Counted from the stretch's first letter, positions 43,453-52,687 are shown. The stretch is 64,000 nucleotides of DNA from Arthrobacter cavernae (GCF_017368795.1 NZ_JAFNLL010000007.1:1-64000), one strand, 5' to 3'. Notes: generated from the letters alone by a model not told the origin. Numbers and translations: made by a program.

Positions 43453-44763
43453 TTGCTAAGCGCATTCGGCCGGGCGTTTCGGACGCCTGATCTGCGACGC
43501 AAGTTGTTGTTCACGCTGGGAATCATCACAATCTTCCGCTTGGGAGCTTTCATCCCCTCGCCTGGTGTGAACTACCAGAATGTCCAGCAATGTTTGCGGA
43601 ACGGCGAAACCCAAGAGGGCCTTTACCAGCTCGTCAACCTGTTCAGTGGCGGCGCGCTGCTGCAGGTCTCGGTCTTCGCCCTGGGCATCATGCCGTACAT
43701 CACGGCCAGCATCATCGTGCAGCTGCTCCGGGTGGTCATTCCCCGGTTCCAGATGCTCTATGAAGAGGGCGCTTCAGGCCAGTCCAAACTGACGCAGTAC
43801 ACGCGGTACCTGACCATCGCGCTGGGTCTGCTGAACGCCACCACCCTGGTGTCGCTGGCCCGTTCCGGTCAGCTGCTGCCCGGCTGTGCGCTGCCGCTCA
43901 TTCCTGACACGAGCATCATCACCACGATCCTGCTCATCATCACCTTGACCGCGGGTACCGGCCTCATCATGTGGATGGGCGAGCTCGTCACCGAAAAGGG
44001 TGTGGGCAACGGCATGTCGCTGCTCATCTTCACCTCCATCGCGGCGACCTTCCCGCTCTCCCTGGGCGCCATCTGGAACTCCAAGGGCCCGGGAACCTTC
44101 TTCACGGTCCTGCTGATCGGCCTCGTCACCGTGGCCCTCGTGGTGTTCGTGGAACAGTCCCAGCGCCGCATCCCGGTCCAGTACGCCAAGCGCATGATCG
44201 GGCGGCGGACCGTGGGCGGCACCAGCACCTACATCCCCATCAAGGTGAACATGGCAGGCGTGATCCCCGTGATCTTCGCATCCTCCATGCTGTACCTGCC
44301 GGGGCTGATCTCACAGTTCAACCAGCCCAAGGCCGGTGAGCAGCTGGCACCGTGGGTTGAGTGGATCAACAACAACCTCACCCGCGGCGACCACCCCATC
44401 TACATGGCGCTCTACTTCGCCATGATCGTGTTCTTCACCTACTTCTATGTGGCCATCACCTTCAACCCTGAAGAAGTGTCGGACAACATGAAGAAGTACG
44501 GTGGATTCATTCCGGGCATCCGGGCGGGTAAACCGACCGCGGACTACCTGCAGTATGTGCTTTCCAGGATCACCCTGCCTGGAGCCCTCTACCTGGGCTT
44601 CGTGGCGCTGATCCCGTTGGTCGCACTTGTCCTGATCAATGCCAACCAGAACTTCCCGTTCGGTGGCACCTCAATCCTGATCATGGTGGGTGTTGGCCTG
44701 GAGACCGTCAAGCAGATTGATGCGCAGCTACAACAACGTCACTACGAAGGGCTTTTGCGATGA
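43453..44763 (+). CDS. secY: protein translocase channel SecY
   Basis: A 436-residue channel with ten TM helices. The N-terminus MLSAFGRAFRTPDLRRKL, the plug/TM2 region (FSGGALLQVSVFALGIMPYI) and the cytoplasmic C5 loop EVSDNMKKYGGFIPGIRAGK that binds SecA/ribosome are intact. The start is a TTG at 43453 with AGGAGGA upstream. It overlaps adk by 4 nt (ATGA). Confidence 0.97.
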   Translation: MLSAFGRAFRTPDLRRKLLFTLGIITIFRLGAFIPSPGVNYQNVQQCLRNGETQEGLYQLVNLFSGGALLQVSVFALGIMPYITASIIVQLLRVVIPRFQMLYEEGASGQSKLTQYTRYLTIALGLLNATTLVSLARSGQLLPGCALPLIPDTSIITTILLIITLTAGTGLIMWMGELVTEKGVGNGMSLLIFTSIAATFPLSLGAIWNSKGPGTFFTVLLIGLVTVALVVFVEQSQRRIPVQYAKRMIGRRTVGGTSTYIPIKVNMAGVIPVIFASSMLYLPGLISQFNQPKAGEQLAPWVEWINNNLTRGDHPIYMALYFAMIVFFTYFYVAITFNPEEVSDNMKKYGGFIPGIRAGKPTADYLQYVLSRITLPGALYLGFVALIPLVALVLINANQNFPFGGTSILIMVGVGLETVKQIDAQLQQRHYEGLLR

Positions 44764-45338
44764 CGAGAATGCTGATCATTGGACCTCCCGGTTCGGGCAA
44801 GGGAACGCAGGCGGACCGGATTTCCGGGCGCCTGGGCGTAGTCGCCATCTCCACCGGCGATATCTTCCGTGCCAACGTCAAGGGCGAAACGCCGCTGGGC
44901 ATCGAAGCCAAGAAGTACATGGACGCCGGCGACTTTGTTCCGGACAGCGTTACCAACAACATGGTGCGCGACCGCCTCAGCCAGGACGACGTCGAGAACG
45001 GCTTCCTCCTAGACGGTTACCCGCGCACCACCGCGCAGGTTGACTACCTCGACCAGATTCTGGCCGAAGGCCAGCAGGAGCTCGACGTCGTGCTCCAGCT
45101 GACTGCCGACGACGAGGAACTTGTTGCCCGCCTGCTGGGCCGTGCCAAGGAAACCGGCCGCTCGGACGACAACGAAGCCGTGATCCGCCACCGCCTGGAC
45201 CTCTACCACGAGCAGACCGAAGTGGTTGTGGCCAAGTACGCCGAGCGCGGCATCCTGACCCAGGTTGACGGCATCGGCGGCATCGACGAGGTCACCGACC
45301 GCGTCCTCGCCGCGATCGAGGCAACCAAGGCGGTCTAA
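44760..45338 (+). CDS. adk: adenylate kinase
   Basis: A 192-residue adenylate kinase (AMP + ATP to 2 ADP). The P-loop is IIGPPGSGKGTQADRI, the AMP site STGDIFRANVK, and DGYPRT is the nucleoside-monophosphate block. It is the short form without a zinc LID, usual for actinobacteria. Translationally coupled to secY. Confidence 0.96.
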   Translation: MTRMLIIGPPGSGKGTQADRISGRLGVVAISTGDIFRANVKGETPLGIEAKKYMDAGDFVPDSVTNNMVRDRLSQDDVENGFLLDGYPRTTAQVDYLDQILAEGQQELDVVLQLTADDEELVARLLGRAKETGRSDDNEAVIRHRLDLYHEQTEVVVAKYAERGILTQVDGIGGIDEVTDRVLAAIEATKAV

Positions 45339-45541
45339 ACGCCGCCCGCATGACACTGCTGAAAACGGTGTGTCCCGTACCATGGGTGCGGGACACACCC
45401 TTTTCGTTTTCCGGGGCGGCCGGCCGGTACATGATGGGGCGGCCTGGAGGTCGGCTCAATTTCGACCACGCTCTCGGATGCGGGAAAATGGTTGGAGCAC
45501 GGAGCCTGATCGGCTCCCACAGCAAACACCCAGAGGAGAAC

Positions 45542-46369
45542 ATGGCCTTCGGTCAGCCCCGCATTGAATACAAGACCAACGAGCAGATGCGCAAGATGCA
45601 CGAGGCCGGACTGGTCCTCAGCCGCGCACTCGACGCTGCCGTTGCCGCCGCGAAACCGGGCGTTACCACGCGGGAGCTCGACGCCGTGTTCGCCGCGGTC
45701 CTCAACGACGCCGGCGCCAAGTCCAACTTCCTCGGCTACCACGGCTTCCCTGCCACCATCTGCGCCTCGGTCAACGAAGAAGTGGTCCACGGCATCCCCG
45801 GCGACCGCGTGCTGCAGGACGGCGACATCATCTCGATCGACGGCGGCTGCATCGTGGACGGCTGGCACTCGGACTCCGCCCGCACCGCGATCGTGGGCAC
45901 CGCCGATCCCGAAGACCAGCGCCTCTCCGACGTCACCGAGGCCGCCATGTGGCGCGGCATCGCGGGCCTGGCCAAGGGCAAATTCGTGGGCGACGTCGGC
46001 AACGCCGTGGACGACTACGTCTCCTCCGTCCCGGGCAAGCCGCTGGGCATCCTGGAGGACTACGTGGGCCACGGCATCGGCTCCGAGATGCACATGGCGC
46101 CCGACGTCCTGAACTACCGCACCAGCCACCGCGGGCCCAAGATCCGCCCGGGCCTGTGCCTGGCGATCGAGCCCATGCTGGTCCGCGGCAGCATCGAAAC
46201 GCTCACCCTCGACGACGACTGGACGGTGGTCACCACCGACGGCAAGCGCTCCTGCCAGTGGGAGCACTCCGTTGCGGTCCACGAGAAGGGCATCTGGGTC
46301 CTTTCCGCGCCCGACGGCGGTGCGGCGCAACTGGCGCCGCTCGGCGTCGTGCCCGTCCCGATACCGTAA
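45542..46369 (+). CDS. map: methionine aminopeptidase, type I
   Basis: A 275-residue metalloenzyme removing the initiator Met. Metal ligands lie in SIDGGCIVDGWHSDSARTAI, GHGIGSEMHMAPDVLNY and CLAIEPMLVRG, with a final Glu in WTVVTTDGKRSCQWEHSV. The ATG at 45542 follows AGAGGAG and gives the expected start; an in-frame upstream start at 45350 was rejected. A 204-bp gap separates it from adk. Confidence 0.95.
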   Translation: MAFGQPRIEYKTNEQMRKMHEAGLVLSRALDAAVAAAKPGVTTRELDAVFAAVLNDAGAKSNFLGYHGFPATICASVNEEVVHGIPGDRVLQDGDIISIDGGCIVDGWHSDSARTAIVGTADPEDQRLSDVTEAAMWRGIAGLAKGKFVGDVGNAVDDYVSSVPGKPLGILEDYVGHGIGSEMHMAPDVLNYRTSHRGPKIRPGLCLAIEPMLVRGSIETLTLDDDWTVVTTDGKRSCQWEHSVAVHEKGIWVLSAPDGGAAQLAPLGVVPVPIP

Positions 46370-46381
46370 GACCCAACCCAC

Positions 46382-46418
46382 AAGCCCGCCGTTGCCCGAA
46401 GGCCGCGGCGGGCTTTTT
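46382..46418 (+). terminator. map terminator
   Basis: AAGCCCGCCG (46382-46391) pairs with CGGCGGGCTT (46406-46415), followed by TTT. The loop can form a small inner GCC/GGC helix. It closes the secY-adk-map unit. Confidence 0.88.
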
Positions 46419-46634
46419 CATTGCCTGGCGGGTTCTGCCGGCCCCGCTGGGGCGACGCTTGTGTGCTGGGGTGTGTGCCGGGCCACGCCCCAGATGAAGT
46501 CCCGGTGAAACCCGGCTTCCAGTCTCGGGAACAGTGCCGTACAACTCGGCCACACGGCCCGTTTTCGGGAATTCGGCTCCATTCGCCTGCCTAGGCTTTC
46601 AAAGGCGCTCACGGCAAATGGAGGTTCGAAAGTC
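46419..46634 (+). promoter_or_regulatory. upstream region of the sugar ABC operon
   Basis: No gene seen. A GGAGG Shine-Dalgarno sequence precedes the permease ATG. TAGGCT near 46592 could be a -10 box, but I found no good -35 and no recognisable PhoP or LacI operator. Confidence 0.3.
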
Positions 46635-47579
46635 ATGTCCACAATGGTGGAAAATCGCAGGCAGATGGGCATCACTGCCCCGCCCCCGCCACTTCGGCGG
46701 CGGAGGCGATGGCCGTGGAAATCCTGGCTTCTGTTTCTGCTCTTCGCCGGGCCGAATGTGGCGCTATTGATCGTGTTCACCTACAAGCCGCTGCTGCAGT
46801 CCTTGTACTACTCCACGCTCCAATGGAACATCGGCTCGGCGACCGCCCGGCAGGTCGGCCTGGGCAACTACATCGACTGGTTCACGGATCCCACAACTGC
46901 GCACGTTGTCATGGTGACCGTGGTCTTCACGATCGCCACCGTCGGCGGGGGCATGGTGCTCGGCCTTGCCTTGGCTGTGCTACTCAACCGCAGGCTTCGC
47001 GGACGCGGTGCGGCAAGGACCGTTGTAGTGGCACCCTATGTACTGTCCGGCGTCGCAGTCGGTCTGCTTTGGCTTTTTGTGTTCGACCCCAACTTCGGCA
47101 TTTGTGCAGCCCTGCTGCGAGCGGTCGGACTGGCCTCGCCTGACTGGTACAACGATCCCCAGTGGGCGCTGCTCATGGTGATCGTGGTCTACCTCTGGAA
47201 GAACGTCGGCTACGTGGCACTTGTTTACCTGGCCGCCTTGCAGACCGTGCCGGCGGACCTGCTCGAAGCCGCCGCGCTGGACGGCGCAACGCCCTTCCAC
47301 GCATTCCGGAGGATCGTTCTTCCGCTGCTGGGGCCCACCACGTTCTTTCTGGCGGTCACCACGCTGCTGAGCTCCTTGCAGTCCTTTGACATCATCCAGG
47401 CGATGACCCAGGGCGGACCCCTGGAAGGCACCACCACCATGATGTACCAGATCTACCAGGAAGGCTTCCAGACCGGACGCGCCGGATACTCGTCCGCTGT
47501 GGCCACAATCCTGTTCGTCGTTCTCCTGCTGGTCACCTTTGTCCAGATGAAATACGTCGAGAAGAGAGTGCATTACTGA
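46635..47579 (+). CDS. ABC sugar/glycerol-3-phosphate-type permease (UgpA/MalF-like)
   Basis: A 314-residue integral membrane subunit with six TM helices. The EAA loop that contacts the ATPase is EAAALDGATPFHAFRRIVLP. An N-terminal Pro/Arg-rich stretch (PPPPLRRRRRWP) precedes TM1. It resembles UgpA of the carbohydrate uptake family 1 (CUT1). Its stop overlaps the next permease by one base. The operon lacks an ATPase gene; such systems in actinobacteria commonly share an MsiK/UgpC-type ATPase encoded elsewhere. Confidence 0.9.
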   Translation: MSTMVENRRQMGITAPPPPLRRRRRWPWKSWLLFLLFAGPNVALLIVFTYKPLLQSLYYSTLQWNIGSATARQVGLGNYIDWFTDPTTAHVVMVTVVFTIATVGGGMVLGLALAVLLNRRLRGRGAARTVVVAPYVLSGVAVGLLWLFVFDPNFGICAALLRAVGLASPDWYNDPQWALLMVIVVYLWKNVGYVALVYLAALQTVPADLLEAAALDGATPFHAFRRIVLPLLGPTTFFLAVTTLLSSLQSFDIIQAMTQGGPLEGTTTMMYQIYQEGFQTGRAGYSSAVATILFVVLLLVTFVQMKYVEKRVHY

Positions 47580-48424
47580 TGGCTGCGATTGTTGATTCCG
47601 GACGACGCCGGGCGGGCAAAGCAGGCTCGTACCTCTGGCTCGCTGCGGCCGTGGCTGTGATGGTGCTGCCGCTGGTGTGGATGATCCTGGCCTCCTTCAA
47701 GGAACGGGACGAGATCTACACGGTGCCGGCTCAATGGCTACCGGCGAGTTTCGACCTCTCCAACTATGCCGCTGCCTTGGCGGCAGTGCCATTCGGGAAC
47801 TTCTTCCTGAACAGCGTCATCACAACGGTGATCGGCGCGGGCATCAAGATGGCTCTCGGCCTGACGACGGCCTACGCGGTGGTCTTTCTGGAGTTTCCCT
47901 TCAAGAAATTCATCTTCGGGCTGACCGTCTTCGCCCTCTTGGTCCCGCAGCAGATAGTGATCATCCCGAACTACACGCTGATCGCCGAACTTGGCTGGAT
48001 CAACACCTACCAGGGGATCATCGTCCCGGGCCTTGCCAGCGCCTTTGGGACCTTTCTGTTCCGCCAGCATTTCCTCACCCTGCCGGTCTCCATCCTGGAA
48101 GCCGCTGCGCTTGACGGAGCCAGCCACTGGACCCGGCTGTGGCGGTTCATCGTGCCGATCTCCGCACCCACCATGTCCGCCGTCGCACTGGTCTCGATTG
48201 TTTCCGAATGGAACGAGTACCTGTGGCCCCTGCTCGTGGTCGACCGGGCGGACATGATGACGCTTCCGCTGGGCCTCACCCTCCTGCAGAACAACGACGG
48301 CGTCACCAATTGGGGCGTCCTCATGGCCGGTACCGTACTGGTCACCGCCCCCGTGCTGGCCGTCTTCTTCGCACTGCAGCGCCGCATCGTATCCGGCCTG
48401 ACGGCCGGGGCAGTCACAGGCTAG
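47579..48424 (+). CDS. ABC sugar-type permease (UgpE/MalG-like)
   Basis: A 281-residue partner permease with six TM helices and EAA loop EAAALDGASHWTRLWRFIVP. The second CUT1 permease typically follows the first, as here. ATG overlaps the previous TGA (TGATG). The substrate cannot be deduced; similarity to glycerol-3-phosphate and oligosaccharide permeases leaves both options open. Confidence 0.9.
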   Translation: MAAIVDSGRRRAGKAGSYLWLAAAVAVMVLPLVWMILASFKERDEIYTVPAQWLPASFDLSNYAAALAAVPFGNFFLNSVITTVIGAGIKMALGLTTAYAVVFLEFPFKKFIFGLTVFALLVPQQIVIIPNYTLIAELGWINTYQGIIVPGLASAFGTFLFRQHFLTLPVSILEAAALDGASHWTRLWRFIVPISAPTMSAVALVSIVSEWNEYLWPLLVVDRADMMTLPLGLTLLQNNDGVTNWGVLMAGTVLVTAPVLAVFFALQRRIVSGLTAGAVTG

Positions 48425-48499
48425 TCACTACCGCCGAACCCACAACACCCACCACAGATTTCACCGCAAAGATTCACAAGATCAGATCAGAGGAGAACC

Positions 48500-49849
48500 A
48501 TGTCCGTTGTTCCAGCAACCAATCTCAACCGACGGCGTCTGCTGCAGCTTGCCGCCTTGCTCGGCGGCACCGCAACGCTTGCCGCATGCGGAGGCCCCGC
48601 AGTGGGAGGATCCGGCGAGACAGCCCAGGCCGGTGCCACCGACTGGGCCGGCATTACCCCTGCCAAGGAGATCACCTGGTGGAGCAATCACCCGGGTGCC
48701 TCCAAGGCGGTTGAGGAAGAGCTCATCAAACGCTTCCAGGCTGCCGAGGGCATCAAGGTCAACCTCGTTACTGCGGGCGCGAACTACGATGAGGTTGCGC
48801 AGAAATTCCAGGCGGCCTCTGGTGCAAACAACATCCCGGACCTGGTAATCGCCAGCGACGTCTGGTGGTTCCGCTACATGATCAATGGACAGATCCTTCC
48901 GCTGGACGGCCTCGCCAAGCACCTTGAGTTCAACACGGACGATTTCAACAAGACCCTCTTTGACGACTACAACTTCAGTGGCAATCACTGGGCTGTGCCC
49001 TATGCCCGCTCCACGCCGCTGTTCTACTACAACAAGAAGGTCTGGCAGGCCGCGGGGCTTCCGGACCGTGCCCCCAAGAGCTGGGACGAATTCGACCAGT
49101 GGGCACCCAAGATCGCCGCTTCGGCGGGTGTGGTGCCGCTTGGCCTGGGCAAGGGAACATCATGGGCCGCCTGGTGGTTCTGCAACATCCTCTGGGGCCG
49201 CGGCGGGGCGTACTCCAAGGACTGGACCATGACGCTTGATACGCCGGAAGCCATCGAGGCCGCCAAGTACGTCCAGAAGCTCATCTTTGAGGACAAGACG
49301 GCGGCAGTAACGGCCAAGGACCAGGTGGCAGACTTCGGTGCCGGACTCACCGGATGCACCCTCGCCTCCACGGGCTCATTGTCCGGGATCCTGAAGGCGG
49401 CACAGTTCGAGGTTGGCACCGGCTTCCTCCCCGAGGGACCCAAGGGTCAGGCCTGCCCGACCGGTGGCACGGGCCTGGCAATTCCGGCCAAGAAGTCACC
49501 GGAGCAGCAACTGGCCGCCGCAAAGTTCCTCAAGTTCCTCACAAACACCGAGAACACCGCGTACTTCTCATCCAACACCGGGTACATGCCGGTCCGCACC
49601 TCGGCCCGCGATGGAGCCACCATGGCACAGGTCTACGCCAAGACCCCGCAGTTCCGGACCGCCGTCGACCAGCTTCAGACGACGCGTGTCCAAGACTGGG
49701 GCCGCGTGTTCGTTCCGGGCGGCGACAAGGAACTGACCACCGCGCTGGAGAAGATCATGCTTCAGCAGGCAGATCCGTCCAGTTCGTTCGCCACGGCGAG
49801 TAGCGCCATCGAGAAGTCGTTCGAACAGAACGTGAAGTCCTACCTGTAG
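48500..49849 (+). CDS. ABC transporter substrate-binding lipoprotein (UgpB-like)
   Basis: A 449-residue extracytoplasmic binding protein. The signal peptide has twin Arg (NRRRLLQLAALLGG) and a lipobox LAAC with the lipidated Cys at residue 30, so export may be by Tat. The mature protein starts with the family 1 solute-binding fold (EITWWSNHPG, then FYYNKKVWQAAGLPDRAPKS and TGLAIPAKKSPEQQLAAAKF). It captures the ligand for the two permeases upstream. GAGGAG precedes ATG 48500. Ligand unknown. Confidence 0.92.
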   Translation: MSVVPATNLNRRRLLQLAALLGGTATLAACGGPAVGGSGETAQAGATDWAGITPAKEITWWSNHPGASKAVEEELIKRFQAAEGIKVNLVTAGANYDEVAQKFQAASGANNIPDLVIASDVWWFRYMINGQILPLDGLAKHLEFNTDDFNKTLFDDYNFSGNHWAVPYARSTPLFYYNKKVWQAAGLPDRAPKSWDEFDQWAPKIAASAGVVPLGLGKGTSWAAWWFCNILWGRGGAYSKDWTMTLDTPEAIEAAKYVQKLIFEDKTAAVTAKDQVADFGAGLTGCTLASTGSLSGILKAAQFEVGTGFLPEGPKGQACPTGGTGLAIPAKKSPEQQLAAAKFLKFLTNTENTAYFSSNTGYMPVRTSARDGATMAQVYAKTPQFRTAVDQLQTTRVQDWGRVFVPGGDKELTTALEKIMLQQADPSSSFATASSAIEKSFEQNVKSYL

Positions 49850-49906
49850 GGACCTTCGGAATCGCCGGAATCCGGCGGATTCGGCCCGGCAGCGCAGAAT
49901 GGTTTC

Positions 49907-50950
49907 ATGACCGTACATCCAATGAGTGCAGGGCAGGCAGCGATCACTGATGTGCCCGGAGTCCGGGTGGGACATACCCAGAAGTACGACGACGGCTGGC
50001 TGAGTGGGGTGACCGTGGTCCTGCCGCCGCCGGGGACCGTGGGATCGGTGGACGTGCGTGGTGGCGGCCCCGGCACCCACGAGACCGACGCCCTGGACCC
50101 CACCACACTCGTGTCAACGGTGGATGCCGTAGTCCTCGCTGGTGGCAGCGCCTTCGGCCTGGCGAGTGCCCATGGCGCCCAGCGCTGGTGTGAAGAACAG
50201 GGCCGCGGCTTCCCGGTGCCCGGCGGTGTGGTGCCGATTGTCCCCGCAGCCGCCATCTTCGACCTCGGGCGCGGCGGCGACTTTGCCGCCCGGCCGGATG
50301 AAGCCATGGGCTACGCGGCGGCGGCCGCCGCCCACGCCTCGGGCGAGCACGCCGACGTCGGACGCGGCAATGTGGGTGCCGGCACCGGCGCGCTGCTGGG
50401 CCGTGGCCAGTTCAAGGGCGGCATCGGCACCTCCTCCATCACCCTGGACAACATTTCAAACGAGGGCCCTGTGATTGTGGGAGCCATCGCCGTGGTGAAC
50501 GCCCTAGGCGCTCCCATGGGCATCGCAGGTGGCGGCAATTCGACGCCGGAGGGCCTGGAACCCGGCAGCGCGCGTCTAAGGGAGGAACGACCGAGCGCGC
50601 AGAGGGTTTCAGATCCTCCGGACCTCAACACAACTTTGGTCGTAGTCGCCACGAATGCCGTCCTGGACCCCGCCGAGTGCAAGCGCACCGCCGGTGCCGC
50701 CCACGCCGGACTCGCCAGGGCCTTGAACCCGAGCCACACCCTCGCCGACGGCGACACCGTGTTCGCGCTGGCGACCGGCGCCGTCGTGCTCGACCGCAGC
50801 AGCGAGCAGGCCCGCCAGGTCTCGCTCATTACGCTGCAAAGCGCCGCGGCGGAGGCCACGCGCCTGGCGATCCTGGACGGCGTCGCGCAGGCCAAAAGCA
50901 TCACGACGCCGGCGGGGGACTTCCCTGCCTACCGGCCTGCGGGGGAGTGA
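49907..50950 (+). CDS. P1/DmpA-family N-terminal-nucleophile hydrolase
   Basis: A 347-residue member of the P1 (peptidase family S58) fold, which includes aminopeptidase DmpA and the nylon-oligomer hydrolase NylC. The expected self-cleavage point is N241-T242 within DLNTTLVVVATNA, exposing Thr as the nucleophile. Other family blocks are AVVLAGGSAFGLASA and GRGNVGAGTGALLGR. The substrate may be a peptide, beta-amino-acid or amide; this cannot be read here. No Shine-Dalgarno sequence is obvious at ATG 49907; M6 at 49922 is an alternative start. It follows the sugar transporter by 57 bp. Confidence 0.85.
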   Translation: MTVHPMSAGQAAITDVPGVRVGHTQKYDDGWLSGVTVVLPPPGTVGSVDVRGGGPGTHETDALDPTTLVSTVDAVVLAGGSAFGLASAHGAQRWCEEQGRGFPVPGGVVPIVPAAAIFDLGRGGDFAARPDEAMGYAAAAAAHASGEHADVGRGNVGAGTGALLGRGQFKGGIGTSSITLDNISNEGPVIVGAIAVVNALGAPMGIAGGGNSTPEGLEPGSARLREERPSAQRVSDPPDLNTTLVVVATNAVLDPAECKRTAGAAHAGLARALNPSHTLADGDTVFALATGAVVLDRSSEQARQVSLITLQSAAAEATRLAILDGVAQAKSITTPAGDFPAYRPAGE

Positions 50951-50983
50951 CTGTGGGCTGCGGGTGGGCTCCGATAAACGGAT

Positions 50984-51012
50984 TTAACTTTCCCGCCTCT
51001 TTGGCGTAATGT
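50984..51012 (+). promoter_or_regulatory. candidate infA promoter
   Basis: TTAACT at 50984-50989 and TAATGT at 51007-51012 are spaced 17 bp, about 130 bp before infA. Identified by eye; matches the actinobacterial TANNNT -10. Confidence 0.5.
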
Positions 51013-51144
51013 TGTCTGTTGGTTGTCTGTACAGCCACGCCCTTTTTGGTGTGGTGGCTGGTACGCGGCCACACCAACAAAAAACGTCCGCAGGATTTTC
51101 GGTGACTACCGGAGGACTGCGGCAAACAACAGTTAGCGGAGGAT

Positions 51145-51366
51145 ATGGCCAAGAAGGACGGGGTCATTGAGATCGAGGGCGTTGTGACTGAGGCGCTGCC
51201 CAACGCGATGTTTCGTGTTGAGCTCACCAACAAGCACGTCGTTCTCGCACACATCTCTGGGAAGATGCGTCAGCACTACATCCGAATCCTCCCTGAGGAC
51301 CGAGTAGTGGTGGAGCTGAGCCCATACGACCTCACACGTGGTCGTATCGTCTACCGCTACAAGTAA
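51145..51366 (+). CDS. infA: translation initiation factor IF-1
   Basis: A 73-residue IF-1, the S1/OB-fold factor at the 30S A-site. Signature blocks [18 protein letters not shown] and [19 protein letters not shown] are intact. CGGAGG precedes ATG 51145. First gene of the infA-rpmJ-rpsM-rpsK-rpoA-rplQ unit. Confidence 0.97.
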   Translation: MAKKDGVIEIEGVVTEALPNAMFRVELTNKHVVLAHISGKMRQHYIRILPEDRVVVELSPYDLTRGRIVYRYK

Positions 51367-51436
51367 ATTGCTGGGCGGCCAAGGCTAAACACCGGAGCCG
51401 CTCCAGCTGACCAACTGCAACACGCAAAGGAACGCC

Positions 51437-51550
51437 ATGAAGGTCAAGCCGAGCGTCAAGCAGATCTGCGACAAGTGCAAAGTGATCCGCCGTAATGGCC
51501 GGGTCATGGTGATCTGCGAGAACCCGCGCCACAAGCAGCGCCAGGGCTAA
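51437..51550 (+). CDS. rpmJ: 50S ribosomal protein L36
   Basis: A 37-residue L36, [20 protein letters not shown] at the start. It is the zinc-binding form, with C11, C14, C27 and H32/H33-type ligands in the ribbon. ATG 51437 follows AAAGGA. Co-transcribed with infA. Confidence 0.95.
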   Translation: MKVKPSVKQICDKCKVIRRNGRVMVICENPRHKQRQG

Positions 51551-51661
51551 TTCCCGTCAGGGAATCAGCGCCCGCAAGGGCAAACCTGGGCTGTGCCCAC
51601 GCAAGTAAATAAGGCAGCACAAGCTGAATTGGGACGTACTGAGCCCGGACAGCTAACCCCC

Positions 51662-51717
51662 GGTCGGAGGCTGGGGCCGCACTGAAAGTGCGGGTGTACT
51701 GCCTACGACCTCCGGTT
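51662..51717 (+). promoter_or_regulatory. structured leader upstream of rpsM
   Basis: A closing helix (CGGAGG 51665-51670 with CCTCCG 51709-51714) encloses a 7-bp hairpin (CCGCACT with AGTGCGG, loop GAA, 51677-51693). It ends about 22 nt before the rpsM ATG. This position is that of the S4-controlled alpha-operon leader in E. coli, but the sequence does not match it. Confidence 0.45.
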
Positions 51718-51738
51718 TATTCAAGGAGTACTGCCAAT

Positions 51739-52116
51739 ATGGCTCGTCTCGCTGGCGTAGACATTCCCCGCGAAAAGCGGTTGGAAATTGCGCTTACTTA
51801 CATCTACGGCGTGGGCAAGACCCGTGCACACGAAACCCTGGCTGCCACTGGCATCAGCGCTGACGTCCGCGTTAAGGACCTCACCGATGCCCAGCTGGTT
51901 GAGCTGCGTGACTACATTGAAGGCAACTACAAGGTTGAGGGTGACCTTCGCCGCGAGGTAGCCGCTGACATCCGCCGCAAGGTTGAGATCGGCAGCTACG
52001 AAGGCCTGCGCCACCGCAAGGGCCTGCCCGTACGCGGACAGCGTACGAAGACCAACGCACGTACCCGCAAGGGCCCGAAGCGTACCGTCGCTGGCAAGAA
52101 GAAGGCCGGCCGCTAG
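51739..52116 (+). CDS. rpsM: 30S ribosomal protein S13
   Basis: A 125-residue S13 that contacts tRNA and bridges the subunits. [19 protein letters not shown] and [20 protein letters not shown] are family blocks. I chose ATG 51739 (AAGGAG at 51723-51728); an upstream in-frame start at 51688 falls in the structured leader. Confidence 0.97.
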   Translation: MARLAGVDIPREKRLEIALTYIYGVGKTRAHETLAATGISADVRVKDLTDAQLVELRDYIEGNYKVEGDLRREVAADIRRKVEIGSYEGLRHRKGLPVRGQRTKTNARTRKGPKRTVAGKKKAGR

Positions 52117-52160
52117 AAATAGCGTTCCGCTTTCCCCCATAACTTTCTGTAGGAGAAATA

Positions 52161-52562
52161 ATGCCCCCGAAGACTCGTGGCGCGGTTCGCAAGCCGCGTA
52201 AGAAGGACAAGAAGAATATCGCGCTTGGCCAGGCGCACATCAAGAGCACCTTTAACAACACCATCGTGTCCATCACGGACCCGAACGGTGCTGTAATCTC
52301 CTGGGCTTCCGCCGGTGAGGTTGGCTTCAAGGGCTCCCGCAAGTCCACCCCGTTCGCCGCCCAGATGGCTGCCGAAGCCGCTGCAAAGCGTGCCCAGGAG
52401 CACGGCCTGAAGAAGGTCGACGTGTTCGTCAAGGGACCGGGTTCCGGACGCGAAACCGCTATCCGCTCGCTGCAGGCCGCTGGCCTCGAGGTTGGCTCCA
52501 TCCAGGACGTCACCCCCGCAGCGCACAACGGTTGCCGCCCGCCGAAGCGTCGCCGCGTCTAA
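52161..52562 (+). CDS. rpsK: 30S ribosomal protein S11
   Basis: A 133-residue S11 of the platform. Blocks [20 protein letters not shown] and the C-terminal [18 protein letters not shown] are signatures. AGGAGA upstream. rpsD (S4), which often follows rpsK, is absent here; rpoA comes next. Confidence 0.97.
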   Translation: MPPKTRGAVRKPRKKDKKNIALGQAHIKSTFNNTIVSITDPNGAVISWASAGEVGFKGSRKSTPFAAQMAAEAAAKRAQEHGLKKVDVFVKGPGSGRETAIRSLQAAGLEVGSIQDVTPAAHNGCRPPKRRRV

Positions 52563-52591
52563 TTAGGTTTTGCCTGCCTGCCGGCCGGGCC

Positions 52592-52622
52592 TGCTGCGGG
52601 ACAGTCTGACTGTCCCGCAGCA
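52592..52622 (+). terminator. hairpin between rpsK and rpoA
   Basis: TGCTGCGGGACAGT (52592-52605) pairs perfectly with ACTGTCCCGCAGCA (52609-52622), a 14-bp stem with loop CTG. No U-tract. It may weaken read-through into rpoA or mark RNA processing. Confidence 0.6.
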
Positions 52623-52631
52623 TGGTCCGGC

Positions 52632-52687
52632 TGGCCAGGCTGGAAACCGAAGCCGATTTCCACCACCTGTGTTGCGTCATATAGCGG
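52632..52687 (+). promoter_or_regulatory. rpoA upstream element shared with the rpoB leader
   Basis: TGGCCAGGCTGG (52632-52643) and TCATATAGCGG (52677-52687) both occur, in the same order, in the rpoB leader. TATAGC with TTTCCA 17 bp upstream (52657-52662) would make a plausible rpoA promoter. Function is inferred from recurrence. Confidence 0.55.

Noticed and set aside
45350..45541. Upstream extension of map to 45350
   Set aside because: The extension has no family support, while AGAGGAG before 45542 gives the conserved N-terminus.
51688..51738. Extended rpsM start at 51688
   Set aside because: It falls inside the structured leader; ATG 51739 has an AAGGAG ribosome binding site and the family N-terminus.
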